Counted from the first letter of the stretch, positions 6,318-13,695 are shown. The stretch is 64,000 nucleotides of DNA from Hydrocarboniphaga daqingensis (GCF_900129825.1 NZ_FQWZ01000001.1:434001-498000), one strand, 5' to 3'. Notes: generated by a model from the sequence alone, not told the origin. Made by a program: numbers and translations.

Positions 6318-6641
6318 ATGACACCAGAGCAACTCACAGCCCGTAAGAGAAGGCTCGCGTCTTCGGCGCGGGCGCTCGTTACTGGTGATCTCGGGCTTGT
6401 TCCTGCATCGAGAAATATTAGCCAAGCGCTGCGGGTCATGGAGAACGAGGCGCCGGCCGGGTATGAGGTGTTCGAGCAGTTCTATGATGCAATCTCCAAA
6501 GACATCCCGCTTGGCATAGCACGTCTCAGATGGCCTATCGAGTTATTGCTCAACTTCGATGCTCGGTTGGTGGAGTTAGAGGCACGGTTCCGTCCTGCTC
6601 TTCTAAGGGCATCAATGGCGTTAGCTGAAACATATGGCTAA
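6318..6641 (+). CDS. Cassette protein, unknown, 107 aa
   Basis: A soluble, strongly helical protein (MTPEQLTARKRRLASSARALVTGDLGL) with no signal or membrane segment. The middle contains EVFEQFYDAISKDIPLG and the end is LEARFRPALLRASMALAETYG. It resembles small helical cassette proteins but matches no family I can name. The ATG is 2 nt after the damaged R' box. The stop overlaps the R'' box of the next attC (TAAC shared). Confidence 0.55.
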   Translation: MTPEQLTARKRRLASSARALVTGDLGLVPASRNISQALRVMENEAPAGYEVFEQFYDAISKDIPLGIARLRWPIELLLNFDARLVELEARFRPALLRASMALAETYG

Positions 6642-6701
6642 CCCGGCGCTCAACCGGAAGCACCCGAAAAGCCGGTCACTCCGGTTAGCTCAGCGTTAGG
6701 C
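6636..6701 (+). other. attC site 12 (66 bp)
   Basis: R'' GGCTAAC at 6636-6642 has one mismatch to RYYYAAC. R' GTTAGGC at 6695-6701 is perfect. The stem is CTCAACCGG with CCGGTTAG. Confidence 0.78.
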
Positions 6702-6708
6702 CTCTCAA

Positions 6709-7314
6709 ATGAGCGCGTTCGAACGATCTTGGACACAAGCCTGGGCAGACCTTGGTTTAACTGCGCCGCCGGACCTATTCGACGCACTGCTTAGTGCCTA
6801 CAGCGAACCTCAGCGCCACTACCACTCACAGCAGCACCTAGCTGAATGCCTGGATCACTTCGGTCAGACCCGACATCTAGCGGAGCACCCCGGAGAAGTC
6901 GCAATTGCTTTGTGGTTTCACGATGCAATCTACGACGTGCGGGGCAAATCGAACGAACAGCAAAGTGCAGACTGGGCTCTTCGAGTGCTGCAAGCGAGTA
7001 GTGGCCACGAAGTCACTCAACAGCGAGTTAAACAGTTGATCATGGCCACCAAGCATGACGCCACGCCAACACGTAGCGACGAACAACTGCTCGTTGACAT
7101 CGACCTTTCGATCCTGGGTGCCAAGCCCGAGCGTTTTGCTGAGTACGACCGGCAGGTGCGTGCAGAGTACAGTTGGGTGCCAGGTTTCTTGTACAACATG
7201 AAGCGTAAAGACGTGCTCCGGTCATTCCTGAATCGGCCCTACATTTATAGCACCAGACATTTCAATGAGCGCTATGAAACACAAGCGCGCACAAACCTTG
7301 CCGCAATTGTCTGA
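6709..7314 (+). CDS. HD-superfamily predicted metal-dependent phosphohydrolase
   Basis: 201 residues of the COG4339 type: YSEPQRHYHSQQHLAECLDHF (about 31-51), the metal-binding ALWFHDAIYD (about 67-76) and TKHDATP (about 111-117), then LLVDIDLSILGA (about 124-135) and a conserved C-terminal half with VLRSFLNRPYIYSTRHF. The His and Asp residues needed for metal binding are visible, so it may be active. The substrate is unknown; HD proteins commonly hydrolyse phosphate esters or nucleotides. Cytoplasmic. The ATG is 7 nt after the R' box. Confidence 0.85.
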   Translation: MSAFERSWTQAWADLGLTAPPDLFDALLSAYSEPQRHYHSQQHLAECLDHFGQTRHLAEHPGEVAIALWFHDAIYDVRGKSNEQQSADWALRVLQASSGHEVTQQRVKQLIMATKHDATPTRSDEQLLVDIDLSILGAKPERFAEYDRQVRAEYSWVPGFLYNMKRKDVLRSFLNRPYIYSTRHFNERYETQARTNLAAIV

Positions 7315-7371
7315 ACTCACGCAACAGGTACGAAACCGTGACTCGCTCATCCAAGCAATCATCTATCCCTC

Positions 7372-7441
7372 GCCCAACTCGGCGTTCAACTGGACATCGA
7401 CGTGCTGCGCACGTCGATGTCAGTTAGCTGGGGCGTTAGGT
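7372..7441 (+). other. attC site 13 (70 bp)
   Basis: R'' GCCCAAC at 7372-7378 and R' GTTAGGT at 7435-7441. The apical stem ACATCGACGTGCTGCGCACGTCGATGT is nearly perfect. It follows the HD gene by 57 bp. Confidence 0.88.
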
Positions 7442-7447
7442 TTCGCG

Positions 7448-8029
7448 ATGCACATCGAAAGCGAGGAAATATTGCCCGAAGAGGAGGTGCGCGACGCGTC
7501 TGAGATTGCCAGACGAGCGCTCGCGTTATTCGCGGTTGTTGGCCTCGCGTTAGGCGCGCCCAAGGAGACAACTCTCACGTGATTACGTGACGAATCACTG
7601 TGGGATGAGCTTTCACCCGAAGAGCTGAAGTTCGTCTCTACTTTGGAACCGACCGAGCGGCAGCGGACTAACGGATCTTGGCGTAGCGAGGCATTGCTCA
7701 TGCTCCTTTGGTCGATCGGTGTCGTTAATGAACTTCCGGGCTTAGCAGAGCACTGCGATGTGGGAGCTTTCCAGAGGGTCTTGCCACCCTTCGCGACTGT
7801 GACTGTCAATGAGTTCATTTCATCTGCACAGCGCCGCTCAGATGATGAGCTGTTCGAAATGGCGAACGAATTGCTGGATTCTCATTGGGAAGCGCGCGAT
7901 GCGCGCATTAATAGCAAACCTATGCCTGCAAACCTCGATATCGGAATAATTCATGAGAGGCATCATGCGATCAACTGGATCATCGGCTATGGCGGCTTAC
8001 CGTGGGATGACGTTACCACCGACACCTAA
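7448..8029 (+). pseudogene. DUF4272-family gene interrupted by an in-frame TGA
   Basis: One continuous frame runs from ATG 7448 to TAA 8029 (193 codons) except for TGA at codon 45 (7580-7582). Before it is ARRALALFAVVGLALGAP and after it LWDELSPEELKF, then SWRSEALLMLLWSIGVV, all in the order typical of DUF4272 proteins. Family members usually carry Trp at the stop position (…WL), so one TGG to TGA change explains the break. The result is a 44-residue peptide plus a possible downstream fragment from the TTG at 7643. Readthrough cannot be excluded, but no selenocysteine context is seen. The rest of the frame is intact, so the mutation is recent or tolerated. Confidence 0.8.
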
Positions 8030-8081
8030 CAATTCATCCCACCGGACCGCCTCCGGCGGCCGGTGACTTCAAACGTTCGGC
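8024..8081 (+). other. attC site 14 (58 bp)
   Basis: R'' ACCTAAC at 8024-8030. The R' at 8075-8081 is GTTCGGC, one base off GTTRRRY. The stem is CACCGGACCGCC with GGCGGCCGGTG. The stop codon of the upstream gene overlaps R''. Confidence 0.8.
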
Positions 8082-8094
8082 TCAAAGGAATCCC

Positions 8095-8544
8095 GTGATT
8101 GAGATAGCCAAGTTCGGGACGCTCTTCTTGCTTGCAAAGCTCGTGGGCTGTGCCTGTGTACTGGTCCCGGCAGCTTACGAGGCGCCTATACGCGCCATCC
8201 AGCTAAGCATGTACTACAAAGTTTTAACTCAGGGTCCCGGCGGCTTTGATGACGCAGTGCAAATATCCATCGTCGATGCTCCAGCGCAGTACGCGTCTGG
8301 CGTTGGGCGGCTGCTCCGCGCGAACGATGGCACTGGGGGGCAAGAAGCGGGTCTGTACTTTGCGGAGTACGTCGCAAACGATGCTGCGGTCAGGGCGGGA
8401 CTTATGTCACTCGCTGAGCGTAACCCCGATCAAGCAACCAAAGAATTTGTTCGCCGTCTCTTAGATGGCACGGACCAGGCCGAACAAGGCATTCAACCCG
8501 ACGGCCCCGCCTCCGGCTGGTCCGCGCGTTACTTTTGGCGTTAG
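8095..8544 (+). CDS. Cassette protein, unknown, possible N-terminal anchor, 149 aa
   Basis: The N-terminus (IAKFGTLFLLAKLVGCACVLVPAA) is hydrophobic and could be a membrane anchor or a lipoprotein-like signal. The remainder is soluble and helical, with EFVRRLLDGTDQAEQ near the end of the cassette body. The last 20 or so residues come from the attC. The start is GTG at 8095 because AAAGGA lies at a good distance upstream, one of the few real ribosome binding sites in the array. No family is recognised. Confidence 0.55.
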   Translation: MIEIAKFGTLFLLAKLVGCACVLVPAAYEAPIRAIQLSMYYKVLTQGPGGFDDAVQISIVDAPAQYASGVGRLLRANDGTGGQEAGLYFAEYVANDAAVRAGLMSLAERNPDQATKEFVRRLLDGTDQAEQGIQPDGPASGWSARYFWR

Positions 8545-8546
8545 GC
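8479..8546 (+). other. attC site 15 (68 bp)
   Basis: R' GTTAGGC at 8540-8546 is perfect. R'' at 8479-8485 reads GCCGAAC, with one mismatch (G for Y). The arms ATTCAACCCGACGG and CCGCGCGTTA give a weaker stem than attC 1. Confidence 0.78.
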
Positions 8547-8549
8547 CTG

Positions 8550-8993
8550 ATGGAAACAGTCGACGTGATTGCGGTGCCAGAAGGGGAAGAACACTTAAGT
8601 TCATGCTCCTGCTGTGGCCGCCCGATCTACAGTGGCTACGGTGAGCTTAAAGCTGAGAGTGTCGGCATCGCCGACTACTGGTATCGCTGGCCCGCGGGCC
8701 ATCAAGGGCTTTTCAATCTGGCTATCGCATTCCGAGACGGCGAAGGCGAACCAGTCGAAGACGGCGGCGTTGTGGCTGTTTCCGTACGCATTGATAGCGG
8801 AAACATCATCTACACGGTGCAAGAGCCTGAGGAGGCGCCTTGGTCCGACTTCGGCGCTTACGGCAAGGTGGTAAGCAGAGCTTTGGCGCTCGAAGAAGCT
8901 CAGGCAAACAATCTCTTCAATATTGTCGGCGCGATAAGCGCAAACGAGCGCCGTATATCCACACGAGTCCTTGGCAGTGGGCTACAGGTATAG
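8550..8993 (+). CDS. Cassette protein with CxCCG motif, unknown, 147 aa
   Basis: A soluble, acidic protein. Near the N-terminus SSCSCCGRPIYSGYG (about residues 17-31) has three closely spaced cysteines and resembles half of a zinc ribbon, but no second cysteine pair is present. The middle (GHQGLFNLAIAFRDGEGEPVEDGGVVAVSVRID) looks beta-rich. No family is recognised. The ATG is 3 nt after the R' box. Metal binding is only a suggestion from the cysteine spacing. Confidence 0.58.
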   Translation: METVDVIAVPEGEEHLSSCSCCGRPIYSGYGELKAESVGIADYWYRWPAGHQGLFNLAIAFRDGEGEPVEDGGVVAVSVRIDSGNIIYTVQEPEEAPWSDFGAYGKVVSRALALEEAQANNLFNIVGAISANERRISTRVLGSGLQV

Positions 8994-9065
8994 CTATCGC
9001 TTCAAGGCCGACGTCCCCACCGCCGCTTCGCTGCGGCAGGGACGCCGCTTAAGCTGGCGTTAGGA
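8991..9065 (+). other. attC site 16, R'' box lost (about 75 bp)
   Basis: The interior is attC-like (TTCAAGGCCGACGTCCC and GGGACGCCGCTTAAGC) and R' is GTTAGGA at 9059-9065, off consensus in the last base. At the expected R'' position the sequence is TATAGCTATCGC, with no RYYYAAC. Confidence 0.65.
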
Positions 9066-9074
9066 CTTAAGAAT

Positions 9075-9383
9075 ATGTCGAAACATAAGTGGATTCCGGT
9101 CTTGCCAAAGAACTACCGGAGCATTGCGCTTCACGCCATTGGAATAGCTTCTGCGCCTGTCGTCCTCATGAACCGAAAGCCGGTGACCGATTTTTCAGAG
9201 CAGGGGCCGCTGACACAACAGAGTATTCGGTCCTGCATTGATTTCGAGATTCGCGACGGATCGGAGTCAATACTAGGCTTCCACGATCACCCCAACGAAA
9301 TGTGGGTAACAGAACCCTATGCAGCCGTCGCTGCGTACTGCGCCGAAAAAGGCTGGCTAACGATTGAGGGTCGTGCGTCCTAG
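9075..9383 (+). CDS. Cassette protein, unknown, 102 aa
   Basis: A soluble protein starting MSKHKWIPVLPKNYRS, without signal or membrane segment. Notable features are FEIRDGSESILGFHDHPNEMWV (about 57-78), with two close His residues, and a C-terminal helix AAVAAYCAEKGWL. I recognise no family. The ATG is 9 nt after the degenerate R' box. GC content and codon use are lower than in the core genes, as throughout the array. Confidence 0.55.
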   Translation: MSKHKWIPVLPKNYRSIALHAIGIASAPVVLMNRKPVTDFSEQGPLTQQSIRSCIDFEIRDGSESILGFHDHPNEMWVTEPYAAVAAYCAEKGWLTIEGRAS

Positions 9384-9387
9384 CTAC

Positions 9388-9435
9388 GTGCTCCAGTGCG
9401 ACGTCTCCGCCTCCGGCGAAGCCGCGACGGCCCTG
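9388..9435 (+). other. Degenerate attC-like hairpin at the distal end of the array
   Basis: CTCCAGTGCGACG at the left and GCCGCGACGG at the right surround CTCCGCCTCCGGCG, resembling the interior of attC 1 and attC 8. Neither an R'' nor an R' core can be found, so it is probably a dead last attC. Confidence 0.4.
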
Positions 9436-9469
9436 CACCCCGGCGAGTCTCCACATTAATCCGTGCATT

Positions 9470-9907
9470 ATGCCTCGAGATAAAACATGCACTTCACCGG
9501 CTCCTCGCTACCTGCGGGCGACAGCCATTTCAACTTTGGCTGCCTCGGCCATTCCGGCAGCCTTTATGCTCTACGCTATATACGACGTTCAGCATGGACC
9601 TCCGGTCGATGCGTCAGAGGCCCAAGGCTTGGCCATGATCCTCGCTCACCTGCTTGCCGCCATCGCGTTCGTAGCCATCGCATTTCCCCTGGTCGGATGG
9701 CATCTCTACAAAAGGCAGGGTCTAACGCGGCAGCGCTTCTATAAAGCGCTTTTCGTGATGCTTGCGGTCGCCTCGCTCATTCCGGCGGCGTTGCTGGCAG
9801 CCATGGGTTTTGGCGCCAGTGCGTTTGTACTTGCGCCCGCCAGTTTCACTATCTTGGCTACCCTCACTTTGCCGCTCCGTCCGCTGTGGCTTACGGTGGC
9901 CCTATGA
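9470..9907 (+). CDS. Four-helix membrane protein at the end of the array, 145 aa
   Basis: Four likely membrane helices (about residues 20-38, 54-76, 89-108 and 113-135) with basic connecting loops (HLYKRQGLTRQR). No family is recognised. There is no attC after it; the next feature is the end of rmuC on the other strand, 56 bp away. It may be a terminal cassette that lost its attC or a chromosomal gene outside the integron. The ATG at 9470 is the first start after the degenerate attC. Confidence 0.55.
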   Translation: MPRDKTCTSPAPRYLRATAISTLAASAIPAAFMLYAIYDVQHGPPVDASEAQGLAMILAHLLAAIAFVAIAFPLVGWHLYKRQGLTRQRFYKALFVMLAVASLIPAALLAAMGFGASAFVLAPASFTILATLTLPLRPLWLTVAL

Positions 9908-9963
9908 GGCAGCAGCACGATGACGGCCCGCTGACTCGCAGCCCTCATACTGCGCTTCATCAC

Positions 9964-11358
9964 TCAACCCCGCGGCAGATCACCCGCAACCAGCTCCGGT
10001 GCCTGCAGTTGCCGAGTCGCTTGCTGCAGGCTGTCGAGTGGGCTGATGTCGCCAGTACCGGCGCCCAGTTCCTTGAAGCGGCGTGCAGCGGGCAGCACGC
10101 GCGACTCGAGTGTGCCGACCGCGTCGTTGTAGGTGTTGACGGCGGTACCGAGGTTTTTGCCGAGTTTGGCGAAGTGTTCGGCGAGCTTGCCGACGCGCTC
10201 GTACAGATCGCGACCCAGAGTGGCGATCGCTTGCGCGTTTTCGGCGAGTTTTTCCTGGCGCCAGCCGTAGGACACAGCGCGCAGCAGCGCGATCAGCGTG
10301 GTGGGCGTGGCGACGATCACGCCCTGCTTGACGCCGTCTTCGATCAAGCCCGGTTGCTGTTCGAGCGCCGCGCTGAAGAACGATTCGCCAGGCAAAAACA
10401 TCACGACGAATTCCGGCGTTGGCTCAAACTGCTGCCAGTAGCTCTTGGCGCTGAGCTTGTTGACGTGGTCGCGCAGCTGCCGCGCGTGGCCGGCGAGGTG
10501 CGTCAGCCGCAGCGCGTCGTCCGTGGTTTCGACTGCGTCCAGATAGGCTTGCAGCGGCGCCTTGGCGTCGACGACCACGCGCTTGCCGCCCGGCAGGCGC
10601 ACGACTAGGTCGGGCCGCAGGCGGCCGTCGTCGGTGGTCATCGACACCTGTTGCTCGAAGTCGCAGTAGTCGAGCATGCCGGCCATTTCGACGACGCGCT
10701 TGAGCTGGATTTCGCCCCAGCGGCCGCGCGTCTGCGGCGCGCGCAGCGCCTTGACGAGGTTGCCGGCTTCGAGCCGCAGCTGGTCTTGCGTGACGATCAT
10801 CGAGCGCACTTGAGCGCTGAGCGAGCCGTAGGCTTCGGCGCGCGACTTTTCCAGCTCGTCGATCTTGGTGCGCACGCCGTCAAGCGATTTGCTGATCGGC
10901 TCGACCAGGGCTTTGACCGCCTGCTCGCGCTGTTCGAGCTTACCGTCGGTCTGCGCCTGCAGCTTTTCGAACGTGGCACCGGCCAGCCGCATGAACGCCT
11001 CCTGGCTGGCTTGCAGCGCATCGGCCGACAGCGCCTTGAACGATTCTTCGAGCTTGTGCCGCGCCTCTTCGAAGCTGGCGAGCCGCTCCTGGCCTTGGCG
11101 ACGTTCCTCGGCAAGCTGCGTCTGCAGTTCGGCGACGCGCACCTGCTGCTCGCCCAAGCTGCGTGCCTGCGCGGCCAGGTCGGCGTCGCGCTGCTGCGTC
11201 AGCTTTTGCTGCTCAGCGAGTTGCTGCTGCAAGTGGGCGTTGCGGGTCTGTTCGACCGCCAGCAGCGCGCGCGAGCGCGCTTGGGCGATCAGCCAGGCCA
11301 GGGCGGCGCCGGCCATCAGGGCCAGCAGCGTGGATGCGATCAGCGTCGTCGGGGTCAT
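9964..11358 (-). CDS. rmuC: DNA recombination protein RmuC
   Basis: 464 residues: an N-terminal membrane anchor (about 5-25), a long coiled coil rich in Gln, Glu and Arg (about 35-190), and the conserved RmuC nuclease-like domain with RGRWGEIQLKRVVEMAGM (about 212-229), VVDAKAPLQAYLDA and FVVMFLPGESFFSAAL. In E. coli RmuC limits recombination at inverted repeats and has been proposed as a structure-specific nuclease. This is suggestive next to an array of hairpin-forming attC sites, though the adjacency may be chance. It lies 7 bp downstream of pspF on the same strand. Confidence 0.92.
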   Translation of the reverse strand: MTPTTLIASTLLALMAGAALAWLIAQARSRALLAVEQTRNAHLQQQLAEQQKLTQQRDADLAAQARSLGEQQVRVAELQTQLAEERRQGQERLASFEEARHKLEESFKALSADALQASQEAFMRLAGATFEKLQAQTDGKLEQREQAVKALVEPISKSLDGVRTKIDELEKSRAEAYGSLSAQVRSMIVTQDQLRLEAGNLVKALRAPQTRGRWGEIQLKRVVEMAGMLDYCDFEQQVSMTTDDGRLRPDLVVRLPGGKRVVVDAKAPLQAYLDAVETTDDALRLTHLAGHARQLRDHVNKLSAKSYWQQFEPTPEFVVMFLPGESFFSAALEQQPGLIEDGVKQGVIVATPTTLIALLRAVSYGWRQEKLAENAQAIATLGRDLYERVGKLAEHFAKLGKNLGTAVNTYNDAVGTLESRVLPAARRFKELGAGTGDISPLDSLQQATRQLQAPELVAGDLPRG

Positions 11359-11365
11359 GGTCGGG

Positions 11366-12445
11366 TCAGGCGTTGGTGTCGTCGGCGCGCAGCAGGCCGT
11401 ATTTGCGCAGCTGCCCGCGATACTGGTGATAGGTCAGGCCGAGCAACTCGGCCGCGCGCTTCTGGTTGTAGCGCGCCGCATCGAGCGCACCCTTGAGCAG
11501 CCGCGTTTCGAACTCGGCCACTTCGCGCTCGAAGTCCAGCGGGTAGCGCGGCTCGTCGGCACCTGCCGATGCCGTCGGCGCCGCTGCGGCCGCGGTCGTG
11601 GCGACCAGCGTCGGCAACACGCCGGCTTCGACAGCGCCGGTCGGCAGCACGCCGCGTGGCCGGTACGGTGACGCGAACGGGTCCAGCTCCAGCTGCTCGA
11701 CGACGCGGCGCGCGTGTTCGAGCCGGTAGACCGAGCGCTCAACGACGTTGCGCAGTTCGCGGACATTGCCGGGCCAGTCGTGCGCCAGCATCTGCCGCTC
11801 CGCGGCCGGCGAGAAGCCGGCGAAGTATTCGCGGCCCAGCTCCTTGGCCATGTTCTCGGCAAACTTCTGCGCCAGCAGCACGATGTCGTCGCGCCGCTCG
11901 CGCAGCGGCGGCACCGTCACCACGTCGAACGACAGCCGGTCGAGCAGGTCTTCGCGAAAGCGCCCGGCCCGCGCCAGCGCCGGCAGGTCCTGATTGGCGG
12001 CGCCGACCAGCCGCACGTCGACGCTGATCGTCTCGCTGGACCCCAGGCGCTCGAACTCGCCGTATTCGATCACGCGCAGCAGTTTTTCCTGCAGCCGCAG
12101 GCTCATGCTGGCCAACTCGTCGAGAAACAGCGTGCCGCCATGGGCTAGCTCGAAGCGGCCGACGCGCGCTCGCGTGGCGCCGGTGTAGGCGCCGGATACG
12201 TGCCCAAACAGCTCGGATTCGAGCAGCTCCTCATTCAAGGCCGCGCAATTGAACTTCACGTACGGCCGCTGCCAGCGCTCCGACAGAAAATGCAGCCGCG
12301 CGGCGATCAGCTCCTTGCCGGAACCGCGCTCACCGATGATCAGCACCGGCTTGCTCAGCGGCGCCACGCGCGACACTTTTTCGAGGACGGCCAGGAAGTT
12401 GTCGGACTGGCCGAGGATCGGATCGGGGATGTCGCGCTGGGCCAT
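11366..12445 (-). CDS. pspF: PspF-type sigma-54 enhancer-binding activator
   Basis: 359 residues with an AAA+ domain and no N-terminal receiver, as in PspF: GERGSGKE Walker A (about 38-45), GAYTGA sigma-54 contact loop (about 85-90), GGTLFLDELA Walker B (about 106-115) and PGNVRELRNVVERSVYR. A Fis-type helix-turn-helix (QKRAAELLGLTYHQYRGQLRKYG) lies at the C-terminus. It would activate the divergent psp operon from the -24/-12 promoter at 12586-12603. In E. coli its activity is held by PspA. An Ala-rich linker of about 40 residues before the DNA-binding domain is longer than in E. coli. Confidence 0.92.
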   Translation of the reverse strand: MAQRDIPDPILGQSDNFLAVLEKVSRVAPLSKPVLIIGERGSGKELIAARLHFLSERWQRPYVKFNCAALNEELLESELFGHVSGAYTGATRARVGRFELAHGGTLFLDELASMSLRLQEKLLRVIEYGEFERLGSSETISVDVRLVGAANQDLPALARAGRFREDLLDRLSFDVVTVPPLRERRDDIVLLAQKFAENMAKELGREYFAGFSPAAERQMLAHDWPGNVRELRNVVERSVYRLEHARRVVEQLELDPFASPYRPRGVLPTGAVEAGVLPTLVATTAAAAAPTASAGADEPRYPLDFEREVAEFETRLLKGALDAARYNQKRAAELLGLTYHQYRGQLRKYGLLRADDTNA

Positions 12446-12585
12446 TCGGGCGGATTTCGTCGGTCAGGTCACTCGGTGGCGTTTTCTACCACAAGTTTGC
12501 GGAGGTCGCCGACGCGGCTCGACAGCGCCACTGTGGCCCCGACATTATTTCTCTATATTTCATGTACTTGCGATGAGCCAGCAAC

Positions 12586-12603
12586 TTGGCACAAGGCTGG
12601 CAA
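12586..12603 (+). promoter_or_regulatory. Sigma-54 (-24/-12) promoter of the psp operon
   Basis: TTGGCAC-N5-TGGCAA has GG and GC twelve bases apart, as required for RpoN holoenzyme. It lies 46 bp before the ATG at 12649 and 140 bp from the divergent pspF start, which is the expected context. Confidence 0.85.
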
Positions 12604-12648
12604 TAGGACTGGGGCACCAATCGAACATCGAACATCAAGGAGAGACCC

Positions 12649-12957
12649 ATGAACCAGCACCGCCCCCTCGCCCAGGCTCTGATCGCGCTGACGCTGATCG
12701 CCGCCAGCACTGGAGCGGCGCAGGCCGCCGACGGCATCGGCAGCCGTGTCGGCAGCAACGTCGGCCGCTGGATCGCCGCCCAGGGCAACGCCGCGCTGCA
12801 GGAACTGCAGCAGGACCTCAAGCGTGACCTGGTCGACCGCCTCAAGCCGCTGTTGCCGGCCGGCGACGCGCCGATGGCCGCCGAGTCGCCCGCACACAAG
12901 GTCGGCAACGACCTGGCGCCGGCCCCGGCCGCCGGCGCGCCGAAGCAGTCGCTGTAG
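12649..12957 (+). CDS. Small exported protein heading the psp operon, 102 aa
   Basis: A clear signal peptide (basic start, hydrophobic ALIALTLIAASTGA, cleavage near AQAAD at about residue 27) leads into a short mature region. A helix NAALQELQQDLKRDLVDRLKPLL is followed by a Pro/Ala-rich tail. There is no lipobox. The ATG follows AAGGAGAG. It is the first gene behind the sigma-54 promoter and 51 bp before pspA, so it should be induced with the phage-shock genes. It belongs to no canonical Psp family I know. A periplasmic partner in envelope-stress sensing is a plausible but untested role. Confidence 0.75.
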   Translation: MNQHRPLAQALIALTLIAASTGAAQAADGIGSRVGSNVGRWIAAQGNAALQELQQDLKRDLVDRLKPLLPAGDAPMAAESPAHKVGNDLAPAPAAGAPKQSL

Positions 12958-13008
12958 TACGCCCACCCCATCCCCAACGCCGCACGCTCACCGAACCGGA
13001 GTCTTTTC

Positions 13009-13695
13009 ATGGGCATCTTTTCGCGCCTTTCCGACGTCATCAACTCCAACATCCACGCCATGCTCGACAAGGCGGAGGACCCGGAGAAGATGGTTCGCCT
13101 CATCATCCAGGAAATGGAAGACACGCTCGTCGAAGTGCGCTCGACCAGCGTCCGAACGATCGCCCGCAAGAAGGAACTGCAGCGCCTGCTGGGCCAATTG
13201 CAGAACGAAGCCAACGACTGGGGCAGCAAGGCCGAGCTGGCCCTGAGCAAGGACCGCGAAGACCTGGCGCGTGGTGCGCTCGGCGCCAAGAACCGCGCGC
13301 TGGAACAGTTCGCGATGTACGAAAAGGAGCTGCTGCACGTCGAAGACGAGATCGGCAAGCTCGACGAGGACACCGGCAAGCTCAAGGCCAAGCTGGCCGA
13401 TGCGCGCCAGCGTCAGAAGGCCATCGTGTTGCGGTCGCAGTCGATCAGCTCGCGTCTGCGGGTCAAGTCGACGATCCACGATACGAAGATGAACGACGCC
13501 ATGCTTAAAATGGAGCAGTACGAGGGCAAGATCGACCGCATGGAAGCCGAACTGGAAGCCTACGATCTGGGCACCCGCTCGCTGCAGGACGAGTTCGCGC
13601 AACTGGCCAGCAACGACAAGGTGGAAGACGAACTGAGCCGGCTGCGTGCCAAGCTCGGCAAGACGCCCGCCGCCGGCGAGCCAGGCAAGGAATAG
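13009..13695 (+). CDS. pspA: Phage shock protein A
   Basis: 228 residues of the PspA/IM30 family: FSRLSDVINSNIHAMLDKAEDPEKMVRLIIQEMEDTLVEVR at the N-terminus, then almost continuous coiled coil to the end. PspA is a peripheral inner-membrane protein of the ESCRT-III superfamily that stabilises damaged membrane and inhibits PspF. It is the second gene of the operon here and is followed by pspB and pspC. A Shine-Dalgarno-like GGAG precedes the ATG. Confidence 0.95.
   Translation: MGIFSRLSDVINSNIHAMLDKAEDPEKMVRLIIQEMEDTLVEVRSTSVRTIARKKELQRLLGQLQNEANDWGSKAELALSKDREDLARGALGAKNRALEQFAMYEKELLHVEDEIGKLDEDTGKLKAKLADARQRQKAIVLRSQSISSRLRVKSTIHDTKMNDAMLKMEQYEGKIDRMEAELEAYDLGTRSLQDEFAQLASNDKVEDELSRLRAKLGKTPAAGEPGKE

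Noticed and set aside
7580-7582. TGA as selenocysteine codon
   Set aside because: The family has Trp at this position and no SECIS-like hairpin or selenoprotein genes are seen; a nonsense change is simpler.
570-9435. CRISPR array
   Set aside because: The repeats are attC palindromes that differ from each other, with gene-sized spacing rather than 20-50-bp spacers.
10651-11496. Long plus-strand frame over rmuC/pspF
   Set aside because: It is antisense to two conserved genes; the translation is rich in Arg, Ala and Leu as expected of a GC-rich shadow.
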